DNA of 64,000 bases from assembly GCA_016025055.1 (NCBI GenBank), contig CP065590.1:806001-870000 (forward strand), in the 5' to 3' direction. Both the position numbers and the translations under genes were made by a program. Source of the stretch: Chryseobacterium indologenes. Lineage in GTDB: Bacteria; Bacteroidota; Bacteroidia; Flavobacteriales; Weeksellaceae. Positions 26,889-37,145 of the stretch are shown here, piece after piece. Within the stretch, counting starts at the first letter, position 1; each line of letters opens with the position of its first letter. The notes under the pieces were generated by a model. The model ran no database searches. It was not told where the DNA came from and saw nothing but the letters and a program-made list of their open reading frames with translations.

Positions 26889-28049
26889 ATGAAAATACCT
26901 GGAAAAACAAGCTTTATTGTACTTATTTCAAGTATAATTCTTTTACAAAGCTGTACGAAGGCTGCAGAGGGATCGAACACTGCGCCGCCAGCTCCTGAAC
27001 TTCCGGTTTATACCGTTATATCGTCTCCTGCCACAACCTACCAGGAATTTCCTACCGCTTTGGAAGGGAAAAACAATGTAGAGATCAGATCTCAGGTAGA
27101 TGGATATCTGGATAGAATTTATGTAGAAGAAGGCGCTTATGTAAGAGCCGGACAACCATTATTTAAAATAGATTCAAGAAGCTACGGCGAACAGATGAAT
27201 ATGGCTCAGGCCAATTTACAGGCTGCTAACGCCAATATCGAAAAAGCAAGAGTAGAAGTTGACAGACTTCAGCCCTTGGTTGCCGCAAAAGTAGTTTCTG
27301 ACGTTCAGCTGAAGACCGCAAAAGCCAATTATGCAGCAGCCGTAGCAGCCGCTTCACAAGCCAAAGCATCTGTAGGAAGTGCAAGAATCAATGTAGGTTT
27401 CACCACGATTACGGCTCCCGTAAGTGGATATATCGGAAGAATTCCTTACAAAAAAGGAAGCCTGATCTCAAGAACAGACCCGAATCCATTGACTTTATTA
27501 TCAGACATCAGTGAGATTTATGCTTACTTTTCTTTAAGTGAGCTTGACTTCATTGCTTTTCAGAATAAATACCCGGGAGGAACATTAGAAGAGAAACTAA
27601 AGAATATGCCTATGGTGGAATTGGTAATTGCTGATAACAGTACCTATCCCGAAAAAGGAAGACTAAGCATTGTAGACGGACAATTTGATAAAACAACCGG
27701 AGCCATCAGCGTTCGTGCCGTTTTTCCTAACGCCAGCGGAACTTTGAGAACAGGAAATACCGGAAGAGTACGTATGCCGCAACTTCTCTCCAATGCAGTC
27801 GTTATCCCTCAGGAATCTACTTTCGAAATTCAGGACAAAACCTACGTATATGTATTGGGCAAAGATCAGAAAGTAACCGGAAAGCCTATCAAAATATCCG
27901 GAAAAACAGACAGCTATTACTTTATTTCTGAAGGCCTTTCTCCAGGTGAGAAAATCGTTTACACCGGCATTGGAAACTTAAAGGACGGAGCATCTATCAG
28001 ACCGAAAAATATTTCTTCCGACAGCTTGCTAAGAGCAAAACCTTTATAG
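26889..28049 (+). CDS. RND efflux periplasmic adaptor (membrane fusion protein)
   Basis: 386 residues, lipoprotein signal with LLQSC (Cys22). Typical AcrA/MexA layout: barrel-sandwich half motif EIRSQVDGYLDRIYVEEGAYVRAGQPLFKID, a coiled-coil hairpin with alternating Ala/Gln (about 100-160), the return strand FTTITAPVSGYIGRI, a beta-barrel and a membrane-proximal domain. It links the inner-membrane pump to the outer-membrane channel encoded downstream. First gene of the pump operon, 40 bp before the permease. Confidence 0.94.
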   Translation: MKIPGKTSFIVLISSIILLQSCTKAAEGSNTAPPAPELPVYTVISSPATTYQEFPTALEGKNNVEIRSQVDGYLDRIYVEEGAYVRAGQPLFKIDSRSYGEQMNMAQANLQAANANIEKARVEVDRLQPLVAAKVVSDVQLKTAKANYAAAVAAASQAKASVGSARINVGFTTITAPVSGYIGRIPYKKGSLISRTDPNPLTLLSDISEIYAYFSLSELDFIAFQNKYPGGTLEEKLKNMPMVELVIADNSTYPEKGRLSIVDGQFDKTTGAISVRAVFPNASGTLRTGNTGRVRMPQLLSNAVVIPQESTFEIQDKTYVYVLGKDQKVTGKPIKISGKTDSYYFISEGLSPGEKIVYTGIGNLKDGASIRPKNISSDSLLRAKPL

Positions 28050-28089
28050 TCAGTTTCAGATACAGAAGACTTAAAAAAATAAACTTCTT

Positions 28090-31000
28090 ATGTTAAAACA
28101 ATTTATAGAAAGACCGGTACTTTCAACGGTCATCTCCATCATACTCTTATTATTGGGAGCTTTATCTCTCTTTAATTTACCCATTGCCCTCTTTCCGGAT
28201 ATCGCTCCACCGAGCGTTCAGGTAACGGCATTTTATCCGGGAGCGAATGCTGAGGTTGTAGCGCGTTCTGTCGCTACTCCAATTGAAGAAGCGGTAAACG
28301 GAGTTGAGAATATGACCTATATGACGTCAAACTCAAGTAATGACGGTACCATGACCCTGAGCGTTTTTTTCAAACAGGGATCTGATCCTGATAATGCTGC
28401 CGTAAACGTACAAAACCGTGTATCGAAAGCGATGAGTCAGCTTCCACAGGAAGTGGTACAAGCAGGGATCTCAACACAAAAGGTTCAGAACAGTATGATC
28501 ATGTTTATGGGTCTTACCAGTGAAGATGCCAAACAATACGATGAGCTTTTCCTTCAAAATTACCTGAAGATCAATGTCATCCCTCAGATACAGCGTATTC
28601 CGGGGGTAGCTCAGGCGCAGGTATTCGGAACAAGAGATTATTCGATGAGAATCTGGTTGAAACCTGATCGTCTGGCAGCTAATAACCTTTCTCCGCAAGA
28701 AGTTCTCGGAGCCATCAAAGATCATAATCTTGAAGCAGCTCCCGGCCGACTTGGACAGGGAAGTAAGGAAACGTATGAGTATATCCTTAAATATAAAGGA
28801 AAACTGAATAAGAATGAAGATTACGAAAGCATTGCCATCAAAGCCAATAGCGACGGTTCTTTCTTACGTTTAAAAGATGTGGCAAGAGTGGAATTCGGTT
28901 CTTATACTTATACAGCCACCAACAGGGTTGACGGTAAGCCTGTGGCAGGATTTGCCATTCTTCAGACTGCGGGTTCCAACGCAAATGAGATCCTTACCGA
29001 AATCGAAAAGCAGGTGAAAGTAATGGAAACCACTTTACCAAAAGGGGTGAAACCTATCATCATGTATAATTCCAAGGACTTTTTGGATGCTTCCATTCAT
29101 CAGGTGGTAGAAACGCTTGTAATTGCATTCATCCTTGTATTTATTGTCGTTTATATTTTCCTTCAGGATTTCAGATCTACGTTAATCCCTGCGATTGCGG
29201 TTCCCGTTGCCATCATTGGTACTTTCTTCTTCCTTCAGTTGTTTGGGTTCAGTATCAATATGCTTACCTTGTTTGCGCTGGTTCTGGCCATCGGTATTGT
29301 GGTGGATGATGCGATTGTGGTGGTGGAAGCTGTCCATTCCAAAATGGAGCAGACAGGAATGCCTGTAGAACAGGCAACAATGAATTCCATGAGTGAAATT
29401 TCAGGAGCAATTATCTCTATTACCCTCGTGATGTGTGCGGTGTTTATTCCGGTAGGTTTCATGCAGGGACCGGCAGGAGTTTTTTACAGACAGTTTGCCT
29501 TTACACTAGCGATTGCTATTCTTATTTCTGCAGTCAATGCATTAACGTTAAGTCCGGCATTGTGCGCTATGTTCTTAAATGACCCTCAGGGAGAACACGG
29601 TGAACATGGCCATAAAACAGGTTTTGGAGCGAGATTCTTCAATGCTTTCAATGCGAGCTTCAACAGCATGACCAGAAAGTATATTTACAGCCTTAAATTT
29701 TTAATCAAAAATAAATGGGTTGCCATTGGAGGTTTGGTTCTTATTACTGCAGTAAGTGTATTTTTGATTAAAAAAGCTCCGTCAGGATTTATCCCTACAG
29801 AGGACCAGGGATTTGTCTTGTATGCTGTAAACACTCCTCCGGGAAGCTCACTGGAAAGAACCCACAGAGCCACTGAACAGATTGACAAAATCATCAATGC
29901 TGAAAAAGCGACCAACCACCTTTGGGTAGCCGATGGGATGAACTTTATCAGTAATGCCAATGCTTCTCCCTATTCTGCCGGTTTTATAAAGTTAAAAGAC
30001 TATGACAAACGTGGAGAGATGAATGATCCGGACCAGATCGCAGCAATGCTGACAGGAAAGGTAAGCCAGGTGAAAGATGCCAACGCATTTTTCTTTAACT
30101 TCCCTACTGTACAAGGTTTTGGTAACGTTTCCGGTTTTGAATTTATGCTTCAGGATAAAACAAACAGTTCTTTTGAACAATTGGGGACAACCACTCAGAA
30201 ATTTATCGGTGAATTGATGAAACGTCCTGAAATTGCGTTTGCCTTTACCACTTATGCAGCAGGAAACCCTCAGTACACGATTGATGTAGATACTGATAAA
30301 GCAAATCAACTGGGAGTTTCTGTGACAGAATTGATGCAGACCATGCAGATTTATTTCGGAAGTAGTTTCGTATCAGATTTCAACAGATTCGGAAAATACT
30401 ACCGTGTGATGGCTCAGGCCGATATTCCGTACCGTACAGATGCCAACTCTCTGGAAGGGATTTATGTAAAAAATAAAATGGGCGAAATGGTGCCGGCAAA
30501 AACATTAGTTACTTTAAAGAGAACTTTCGGTCCTGAAACTGTAACCAGAAACAACCTGTTCAATGCAGTAACCATTAACGGAACTCCCAAACCAGGATAC
30601 AGTACCGGCGATGCCATTAAAGCCGTGGAAGAAGTAGCACAACAATCACTACCAAGAGGCTACGGCTACGAGTGGACAGGGATTACCCGTGAAGAGATTA
30701 AAACAGGAGGACAGACTGTATTTATTTTCCTTTTAAGTATTCTGTTTGTTTACTTCCTGCTGGCTGCACAATATGAAAGTTATATTCTTCCGTTTGCTAT
30801 TATTCTTACTATTCCGACAGGAGTATTCGGAGTATTTGCTTTCACCGGAATGGCCGGAATTGATAATAATATTTATGTACAGGTAGGATTAATCATGCTT
30901 GTAGGATTACTGGCCAAAAATGCCATCCTGATTGTAGAGTTTGCCGTACAGAGAAGAAAAGCAGGAAAATCATTAATAGAATCGGCCCTTCAGGCTTCAA

Positions 31001-31272
31001 GATTACGTTTAAGACCGATCCTGATGACATCTTTCGCATTTATTGTCGGAATGCTTCCGTTGGTATGGACGCAGGGAGCTTCTGCAAAAGGTAACCATTC
31101 CATCGGATACAGTACCGTAGGAGGAATGCTTACAGGAGTAATCTTCGGAATATTTATTATCCCGGTAATGTATGTGGTTTTCCAATATCTGCACGAAAAA
31201 ATGCCAAGCAGAAAAAAGAAAAGACTGCAGAAACAACAACTGGAAGCAGAGCTTTTATCAAGCCCTCAATAA
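28090..31272 (+). CDS. RND multidrug efflux transporter (HAE-1 type permease)
   Basis: 1060 residues, 12 transmembrane helices and two large periplasmic loops. N-terminal MLKQFIERPVLSTVISIILLLLGALSLFNLPIALFPDIAPP and the signature GIVVDDAIVVVEAVH in helix 4, which contains the Asp pair of the proton relay; late motif GLLAKNAILIVEFA. Length and motifs are those of AcrB/MexB-type pumps. Exports lipophilic compounds using the proton gradient; actual substrates unknown. Confidence 0.96.
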   Translation: MLKQFIERPVLSTVISIILLLLGALSLFNLPIALFPDIAPPSVQVTAFYPGANAEVVARSVATPIEEAVNGVENMTYMTSNSSNDGTMTLSVFFKQGSDPDNAAVNVQNRVSKAMSQLPQEVVQAGISTQKVQNSMIMFMGLTSEDAKQYDELFLQNYLKINVIPQIQRIPGVAQAQVFGTRDYSMRIWLKPDRLAANNLSPQEVLGAIKDHNLEAAPGRLGQGSKETYEYILKYKGKLNKNEDYESIAIKANSDGSFLRLKDVARVEFGSYTYTATNRVDGKPVAGFAILQTAGSNANEILTEIEKQVKVMETTLPKGVKPIIMYNSKDFLDASIHQVVETLVIAFILVFIVVYIFLQDFRSTLIPAIAVPVAIIGTFFFLQLFGFSINMLTLFALVLAIGIVVDDAIVVVEAVHSKMEQTGMPVEQATMNSMSEISGAIISITLVMCAVFIPVGFMQGPAGVFYRQFAFTLAIAILISAVNALTLSPALCAMFLNDPQGEHGEHGHKTGFGARFFNAFNASFNSMTRKYIYSLKFLIKNKWVAIGGLVLITAVSVFLIKKAPSGFIPTEDQGFVLYAVNTPPGSSLERTHRATEQIDKIINAEKATNHLWVADGMNFISNANASPYSAGFIKLKDYDKRGEMNDPDQIAAMLTGKVSQVKDANAFFFNFPTVQGFGNVSGFEFMLQDKTNSSFEQLGTTTQKFIGELMKRPEIAFAFTTYAAGNPQYTIDVDTDKANQLGVSVTELMQTMQIYFGSSFVSDFNRFGKYYRVMAQADIPYRTDANSLEGIYVKNKMGEMVPAKTLVTLKRTFGPETVTRNNLFNAVTINGTPKPGYSTGDAIKAVEEVAQQSLPRGYGYEWTGITREEIKTGGQTVFIFLLSILFVYFLLAAQYESYILPFAIILTIPTGVFGVFAFTGMAGIDNNIYVQVGLIMLVGLLAKNAILIVEFAVQRRKAGKSLIESALQASRLRLRPILMTSFAFIVGMLPLVWTQGASAKGNHSIGYSTVGGMLTGVIFGIFIIPVMYVVFQYLHEKMPSRKKKRLQKQQLEAELLSSPQ

Positions 31273-31410
31273 TATAAATCACTTGAAAACTCTTGAGGAA
31301 TATGACATCTGCAAAAGTCACAAAGGTTTTATAACACCACTTAAGTGATCTTGAAAATAAAAATATTCCTCAGGGTTTTGTACTTCATTAAAGTTTATTA
31401 AATAAAAACT

Positions 31411-32823
31411 ATGAAAAGATTAAAAAATATAATTCTCACATTCGCAATAGCATTAGGCTCAGTTTCGTGTGTGTCAAAACTGGCATTCGCAGAACCGGAC
31501 CTTCCGCTTCCTGAAAAATTCCGGTTGACAGCTACAGCTGATACCGCAAGCGTTGCCAATCTGGAATGGAAAGAGTTTTTCAATGATCCTATTTTGCAGG
31601 GATTGATTGAAAAAGGAATTAAAAATAATTATGACTTACAAATTGCTTTAAAACAAGTTGCAGCTTCACAGGAAAAACTGAAGCAAGCCAAATACATGCA
31701 ATATCCCGATGTTGGATTTGGAGTAAGCGGACAGATTTCAAAACCCTCTAAAAACAGCATGAACGGACAAAGTTTAAATCTGTTTTTAGGGCAAAATCAT
31801 GTAGAAGATTACAATGCAGCTTTTAACCTTTCCTGGGAAGCGGATATTTGGGGAAAAATCAAAAATCAGCAGGAAGTTTCAAAGATGCAGTACCTTCAGA
31901 CTTATGAAGGTTCAAAAGCAGTTCAAACCCAGGTGGTAGCCGCTATTGCCCAGGGTTATTATAATCTTTTGATGCTTGATAAGCAATTGAATATTGCCAA
32001 ATCTAATCTGGAACTGACCAATAATACGTTACTGATTACTCAGAAAATGTGGGAAAGTGGCGACACAACTTCTTTAGGGGTACAACAGGCAAATGCCCAG
32101 AAACAGGCAACAGAACTTCTGATCACTCAATTAGAACAGAATATCGCTATTCAGGAAAATGCATTAAGTATCCTGGTAGGAGAAATACCCAATAAAGTAA
32201 ACCGAACGATTGAAATGTCTGACACTTCGCTTCCCCAGAACATTACAGCAGGACTTCCTGCAGCTATGGTAAGCCGCAGACCGGATGTTCGTCAGCAGGA
32301 ACTTGTTTTACTGGAATCTAATGCCTTAGTGGGAATAGCACAGGCTAATATGTATCCTGCATTGAAAATCACTGCAAACGGAGGAGTTAACTCTTTTAAA
32401 TTTGATAACTGGTTTCAGATTCCGGCATCATTATTCGGTTCGGTATTGGGAGGAATCGCACAACCTATTTTCCAGAAGAAACAATTGAAAACAGACCTGG
32501 AAGTAGCTAAAATACAGAGAGAGAAAAATGTACTGGCATTCCGTCAGTCTGTATTGAATGCAGTAGGAGAAGTTTCTGATGCTTTGGTTTCTAATGAAAG
32601 CTTAAAGGTTCAGGAACAAAAAGCAACAGAGCAAACTACCACTTTAAAAGACGGAATTAAAAGTGCACAGCTTCTTTACAGAGGAGGTTCAGCTAATTAT
32701 CTGGAAGTAATTACTGCACAGGGTAATTCTCTTCAGGCAGAGCTCAATCTTGCTTCCATTAAGAGACAGAGATTAAGCAGCATTGTAGATTTATACAGAG
32801 CGCTGGGCGGCGGTTGGAAGTAG
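31411..32823 (+). CDS. Outer-membrane efflux channel (TolC/OprM, NodT-type lipoprotein)
   Basis: 470 residues. The N-terminus ends in a lipobox-like SVSC. Two outer membrane efflux protein repeats with long helical stretches (ASQEKLKQAKYMQYPDVGFG, QNIAIQENALSILVG, PAAMVSRRPDVRQQELVLLESNALVGIAQANMYP) and the C-terminal GGSANYLEVITAQGNSLQAEL, all typical of the NodT group. Third member of the adaptor-permease-channel operon; 138 bp gap from the permease without a terminator. Confidence 0.94.
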   Translation: MKRLKNIILTFAIALGSVSCVSKLAFAEPDLPLPEKFRLTATADTASVANLEWKEFFNDPILQGLIEKGIKNNYDLQIALKQVAASQEKLKQAKYMQYPDVGFGVSGQISKPSKNSMNGQSLNLFLGQNHVEDYNAAFNLSWEADIWGKIKNQQEVSKMQYLQTYEGSKAVQTQVVAAIAQGYYNLLMLDKQLNIAKSNLELTNNTLLITQKMWESGDTTSLGVQQANAQKQATELLITQLEQNIAIQENALSILVGEIPNKVNRTIEMSDTSLPQNITAGLPAAMVSRRPDVRQQELVLLESNALVGIAQANMYPALKITANGGVNSFKFDNWFQIPASLFGSVLGGIAQPIFQKKQLKTDLEVAKIQREKNVLAFRQSVLNAVGEVSDALVSNESLKVQEQKATEQTTTLKDGIKSAQLLYRGGSANYLEVITAQGNSLQAELNLASIKRQRLSSIVDLYRALGGGWK

Positions 32824-32841
32824 TAATAAATTATATTGTTT

Positions 32842-32873
32842 TAATGCGGTTCTGAGGAGCCGCATTTTTTTTT
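32842..32873 (+). terminator. Terminator of the RND efflux operon
   Basis: Stem AATGCGGTTC / GAGCCGCATT with a T9 tract. Convergent with miaA, may serve both. Confidence 0.85.
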
Positions 32874-32989
32874 GACAGATTCTCTTATAACGCATCATAA
32901 TAGATCTTTTTTACGACATTGCGATTTCAACCACATAGGCACATAGATTTTCTGCGTTATTTAAAGGTATTGGGGCTTTCGTGGTAAAA

Positions 32990-33904
32990 TTAGTATTGAA
33001 ACTGTTCGGAAATCCAGTGAAGCAGCTCCTTATAATCCTGCGGAGAATATCCCAACTGCAAATAATGAATATCAGTAGCTTTCCTGTACCATGTCAATTG
33101 ACGTTTAGCATATCTGCGGCTGTTTTTTTTAATTTCAGAAACCGCAAAATCAAGGTCCCACTCTCCATCAAGATATTTGAATAATTCAGAATAGCCAACC
33201 GTATTTAAAGCAGTGAGCCCTTTGAATTTTTCCAGACCTTTTACCTCATCAAGCAGTCCGTTTTCCATCATGATATCAACACGACGGTTGATTCTGTCGT
33301 ACAGCTCTTCCCGCGGAGCTTCTATCCCGATTCTGATCACATTGAAATCTCTGGAGTCCTGGGAAACAGCAATTTGTTCTGAGTATTTTTTATTGGTTTG
33401 CCAGATCACATCAATTGCCCGTAAAAGTCGGCGATGATTATGAATATCTACTACTGCAAAATATTCCGGATCCAGTTCCTGTAAAATTTGCTGAAGCTTT
33501 TCAACCCCTTCCTCCTCCATGATTATCTGAAGTTTTTCCTGATTTTCAGGGTTTGCTTCCGGTAAATCATTCAAACCTTCAATTACGGCTTTTTCATACA
33601 TCATACTTCCGCCAACAAGAATGACCGTATCATGATTTTTGAAAAGTTCATTGAGTTTTTGTAAGGCGTCTTCTTCATATTGCCCTATAGAATAATAGTC
33701 TTCAACGGATAGATTGCCTATAAAATGATGAGGTGCTGCTGCCAATTCTTCTTCGGAAGGTGCTGCTGTTCCTATTTTCATTTCCTTAAAAAACTGTCTG
33801 GAATCACAGGAAACAATCTCTGTTTTGAAATGCTGAGCCAAATCAATTGCCAATCTCGTTTTACCAATTCCGGTGGGTCCTACTACAGAAATCAAATTTT
33901 TCAC
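32990..33904 (-). CDS. miaA: tRNA dimethylallyltransferase
   Basis: Isopentenylates A37 of tRNAs reading UNN codons. 304 residues with P-loop GPTGIGKTRLAIDLA near residue 9, the DSRQFFKEMKIGTAAPSEEE and PHHFIG segments and the late RRYAKRQLTWYRK typical of MiaA. Divergent from yicC with a 43-bp shared promoter region. Confidence 0.95.
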   Translation of the reverse strand: MKNLISVVGPTGIGKTRLAIDLAQHFKTEIVSCDSRQFFKEMKIGTAAPSEEELAAAPHHFIGNLSVEDYYSIGQYEEDALQKLNELFKNHDTVILVGGSMMYEKAVIEGLNDLPEANPENQEKLQIIMEEEGVEKLQQILQELDPEYFAVVDIHNHRRLLRAIDVIWQTNKKYSEQIAVSQDSRDFNVIRIGIEAPREELYDRINRRVDIMMENGLLDEVKGLEKFKGLTALNTVGYSELFKYLDGEWDLDFAVSEIKKNSRRYAKRQLTWYRKATDIHYLQLGYSPQDYKELLHWISEQFQY

Positions 33905-33922
33905 ATTGCTAATTTAAATGTT

Positions 33923-33930
33923 TATCTTTG
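33923..33930 (+). promoter_or_regulatory. TAnnTTTG promoter element for yicC
   Basis: TATCTTTG, 17 bases before the ATG at 33948; a TTG lies 14 bases further upstream, closer than usual. Confidence 0.45.
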
Positions 33931-33947
33931 TACAACAATAAAAAACT

Positions 33948-34804
33948 ATGATTTTATCAATGACCGGCTTCGGTAGAGCCGAAGGTGTTTTTGAAGGAAA
34001 AAAATAACAATAGATATTAAATCGTTGAATAGCAAAAGCTTTGATTTAAATATTAAAATTCCTTTACGTTATAAAGAAAAAGAATTTGAAATCAGAAAAA
34101 TTCTTAACGATAGAATTATCCGTGGAAAAGTAGATTGCTACGTCAACCTGGAGAATCTTGAAGAATCTAATGATGTAAAAATTAATAAGAGTTTAATTGA
34201 TTCCTATATCAACGAACTTAAAAATATTGCCTCCGACGGACCTGACTTCGAATATCTTAAAATGGCAGTGAGGCTTCCAGATGCTATCACTTCCAGGCCT
34301 GATGAACTGACAGAAGGTGAATGGGAAGCACTGGCAAAAATTGTCAACGCTGCTGTAGACCGTTTTGAAGAATTCAGAACAACTGAAGGTAGCATTCTCC
34401 ATGAGGAATTAAACAGAAATATTCAGAATATCAATAAATATCTGGGTGAGGTGATTCCATTTGAAGAAGAAAGAATCGTCAGTGTGAGAGAGCGTTATCA
34501 GAAAACCCTTAAAGAATTTGAAAACGTTGATGAAACCCGTTTCTATCAGGAAATGGCTTATTTCACTGAAAAGCTTGACATTTCAGAAGAAAAAGTAAGA
34601 CTTACCCAACATCTTAAATATTATAAAGAAGTGATGGATAATGAAGATTTCAATGGGAAAAAACTCGGTTTTATTTCTCAGGAAATCGGAAGAGAAATCA
34701 ATACATTAGGTTCCAAAGCCAATCATGCAGAAATCCAGAAACTGGTAGTGATGATGAAAGATGACTTGGAAAAAATTAAAGAACAAACCTTAAACGTGTT
34801 GTAG
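33948..34804 (+). CDS. yicC: YicC/YloC-family endoribonuclease (frameshifted)
   Basis: 285 residues once one A is added to the A7 run at 33998-34004, which joins MILSMTGFGRAEGVFEGKK to ITIDIKSLNSKSFDLN. The N-terminal MTGFGRAEG and the ELTEGEWEALAKIVNAAVDRFEEFR region are family marks; the C-terminal DUF1732 part ends in EIQKLVVMMKDDLEKIKEQ. Family members in E. coli and Bacillus are RNases. It precedes gmk by 82 bp, the usual yicC-gmk pairing. Confidence 0.92.
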
Positions 34805-34886
34805 TTACGAGGTACGAGATGCATAGGGCATTCATTTCTAAAAGTGAGGACCAAAGCTCGAAACCCGAAGCCCGAAACTAAAAAAT

Positions 34887-35450
34887 ATGGATAAAGTAAT
34901 TATATTTTCAGCACCATCAGGGAGCGGAAAAACTACATTAGTAAAACATTCTTTGGAAACATTTCCTGAACTGAAATTTTCAATTTCATGTACTACGAGA
35001 CAGCCAAGAGTAAGTGAAGTTCATGCCGTGGATTATCATTTTTTATCACCTGATGAATTCAGACAAAAAATATCAGAAGGTGCTTTTGTAGAATATGAAG
35101 AAGTGTATACTGACAAATATTACGGAACTTTAAAATCTGAGGTAGAAAAAATCTGGAATCAGGGAAAAGTTGTTATTTTTGATGTAGATGTGAAAGGAGG
35201 TATTTCTCTAAAAAAATATTTTGGTGAAAAAGCTTTATCAATTTTTATAGAACCACCTTCCATTGAAGAATTGGAACGAAGATTGGTTTCAAGAAATACC
35301 GATGATGCAGAAACCATTAAAACCCGTGTAGAAAAGGCAGAAGAAGAAATGTCTTACGCCGGCGAGTTTGACAAGATCGTGATCAATACCGATCTGGATG
35401 TAGCTAAAAAAGAAATAGAAAGTTTAATAAAAAGTTTTATCAGTAACTAA
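34887..35450 (+). CDS. gmk: Guanylate kinase
   Basis: Phosphorylates GMP to GDP. 187 residues, P-loop FSAPSGSGKTTLVKH near residue 6, GMP-binding SCTTRQPRVSEVHAVDYHFL and EYEEVYTDKYYGTLKSEV. Normal length. Confidence 0.96.
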   Translation: MDKVIIFSAPSGSGKTTLVKHSLETFPELKFSISCTTRQPRVSEVHAVDYHFLSPDEFRQKISEGAFVEYEEVYTDKYYGTLKSEVEKIWNQGKVVIFDVDVKGGISLKKYFGEKALSIFIEPPSIEELERRLVSRNTDDAETIKTRVEKAEEEMSYAGEFDKIVINTDLDVAKKEIESLIKSFISN

Positions 35451-35551
35451 AAGCTGGAAGATAGAAGCAGAATGATGTAGGTAATCACAATACTCAGATC
35501 TGACTTCTAATTTCTAACCTCTACTTCTGATAATAAAAAATTGAGGTTGAT

Positions 35552-36570
35552 ATGAGTACCGAAACATTAGAAAAAGCTAAATCTGCAATTCCTGTAAAAG
35601 GTTTTCTGGATATAAAGGATATCGCAATTCCTCAGGGTGAAGATTTGGTAAAAGCCATTCTTAAACTTAAAGAGGAAAAAAATGCCGTAATTCTTGCCCA
35701 TTATTACCAGCCGGGAGAAATCCAGGATATTGCTGACTTCCTGGGAGATTCTTTACAGCTGGCAAGACAGGCTAAAGAAACAAATGCCGACATGATTGTA
35801 TTTTGTGGAGTACATTTCATGGCAGAAGCTGCTAAAATTCTTAACCCAACTAAAAAGTAGTTCTTCCCGATACAATGGCCGGATGCTCTCTGGCAGACGG
35901 ATGTTCAGGAGAAGGATTGAGAAAAATGCGTGAGCAGCATCCGAATGCTTTAATAGCAACATACATCAACTGTAATGCAGAAACTAAGGCGGAAAGTGAT
36001 ATCATCGTTACGAGTTCAAATGCTGAAACAGTTATTGAAGCTCTTCCAAAAGACAGACCTATCATTTTTGCTCCGGATAAGAACCTGGGAAGATATTTAT
36101 CTAAGAAAACCGGCCGTGATATGATTCTATGGGACGGAAGCTGTGTTGTACACGAAGCATTCTCTATGGAAAGAATTGCCAAACAGCTGGCAGATAATCC
36201 GGATGCCAAATTAATCGCGCACCCTGAAAGTGAGGAAGCTGTATTAAAGCTTGCCCATTTCATTGGTTCTACCTCTGCTCTCCTGAATTATGTAGAAAAA
36301 GACGATTGTCAGAAATTCATCATCGCTACTGAAGAAGGAATTCTTCACGAGATGAGAAAACGGGCTCCTCACAAGGAACTGATTCCTGCTCTTGTTTTTG
36401 ATGAAAGCTGTAACTGTTCAGAATGTTTCTACATGAAACGTAATACAATGGAAAAATTGTACTTATGCATGAAATATGAGCTTCCTGAAATTCTTATCGA
36501 CGAAGAATTAAGATTGAGAGCATTAAAACCCATTGAGGCGATGCTTGATCTTTCAAAAAGTATAAAATAA
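35552..36570 (+). CDS. nadA: Quinolinate synthase (frameshifted)
   Basis: Condenses iminoaspartate and dihydroxyacetone phosphate to quinolinate for NAD synthesis; needs a [4Fe-4S] cluster. Motifs [35 protein letters not shown] and [13 protein letters not shown] carry two cluster-region cysteines, [13 protein letters not shown] the third. The printed frame ends in a TAG at 35858; one more A in the run 35852-35856 gives [14 protein letters not shown] and a 339-residue protein of normal size. Probable sequencing error. No nadB or nadC is adjacent. Confidence 0.93.
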
Positions 36571-36626
36571 AAGTAGCTGTCTCCTTTATTGGCAAAGTCA
36601 AATGCAGGAGACAGCCTTTTTTATTA
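36571..36626. terminator. Hairpin terminator after nadA
   Basis: Inverted repeat GCTGTCTCCT ... AGGAGACAGC separated by about 20 bases, with a T6 run. Also well placed to end the leftward GG-peptide gene. Confidence 0.6.
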
Positions 36627-36721
36627 TTAAATCATAGGTGCATAGCAGGCTGCCGGCTTGCTTCAGCATCCCTATTCACCCGTACGGAAGTCTTGTTTTC
36701 CGGTTAAAAAACTATAATTTA

Positions 36722-36892
36722 CTACAGCATTGGTGTGTAGCATTTCCCTCCGTGTCTCAGCCAGCATCCCCATTTTCCACCGCCCATCATACATACAAAT
36801 TGCTCACCACCGCAGGCATCTATCTGGTCTTGCGTAATACCTCCACTGATACATTTCTGCTCTTGTCTTGATAACTTTTTAATTGTTTTCAT
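36722..36892 (-). CDS. Second GG-leader bacteriocin-like peptide precursor
   Basis: 56 codons. Leader MKTIKKLSRQEQKCISGG has the same K-K-L-S-R...GG plan as the peptide at 3417-3623. The predicted mature part of 38 residues starts ITQDQIDACGGEQF and holds four Cys, three Gly-rich stretches and two Trp. Its core is unrelated to that of the first peptide. No processing, transport or immunity gene is near; it lies alone between nadA and the threonine operon. I find it convincing because of the leader, although length alone would not support a call. Confidence 0.65.
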   Translation of the reverse strand: MKTIKKLSRQEQKCISGGITQDQIDACGGEQFVCMMGGGKWGCWLRHGGKCYTPML

Positions 36893-37106
36893 AATGTTTT
36901 AATTTTTAATATTAGAAATAAAGAACACCTGCTAAAATGTTCCTCTGTTATGGATTTTACTTAATTTTCTTTTTATCTATTTAAAATTTAACGCTACAAT
37001 AACCATCAATAAAATAATTTAAATATAAGAATTTCAAATAATTAAGCCAAAAGTTTCAATAAATATATCTCTAAAAAATGAGTTATTAATTTTTCTTCTG
37101 TACACT
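36893..37106. other. AT-rich spacer between the GG peptide and the thr promoter
   Basis: Holds the (unidentified) leftward promoter of the peptide gene. No open frame or hairpin of note. Confidence 0.35.
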
Positions 37107-37135
37107 TTGCTATTTCAAAATAATTTGTACATTTG
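37107..37135 (+). promoter_or_regulatory. Promoter of the threonine operon
   Basis: TTG (37107-37109), 18 bases, TACATTTG (37128-37135): a full match to the Bacteroidota -33/-7 consensus. Transcription would start near 37141, just before the leader ORF. Confidence 0.75.
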
Positions 37136-37145
37136 TTCTCGAACA

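Noticed and set aside
35552..36570. Programmed recoding at the nadA stop (TAG)
   Set aside because: The same kind of one-base A-run shortage occurs in many unrelated genes of the window; a common technical cause is simpler.
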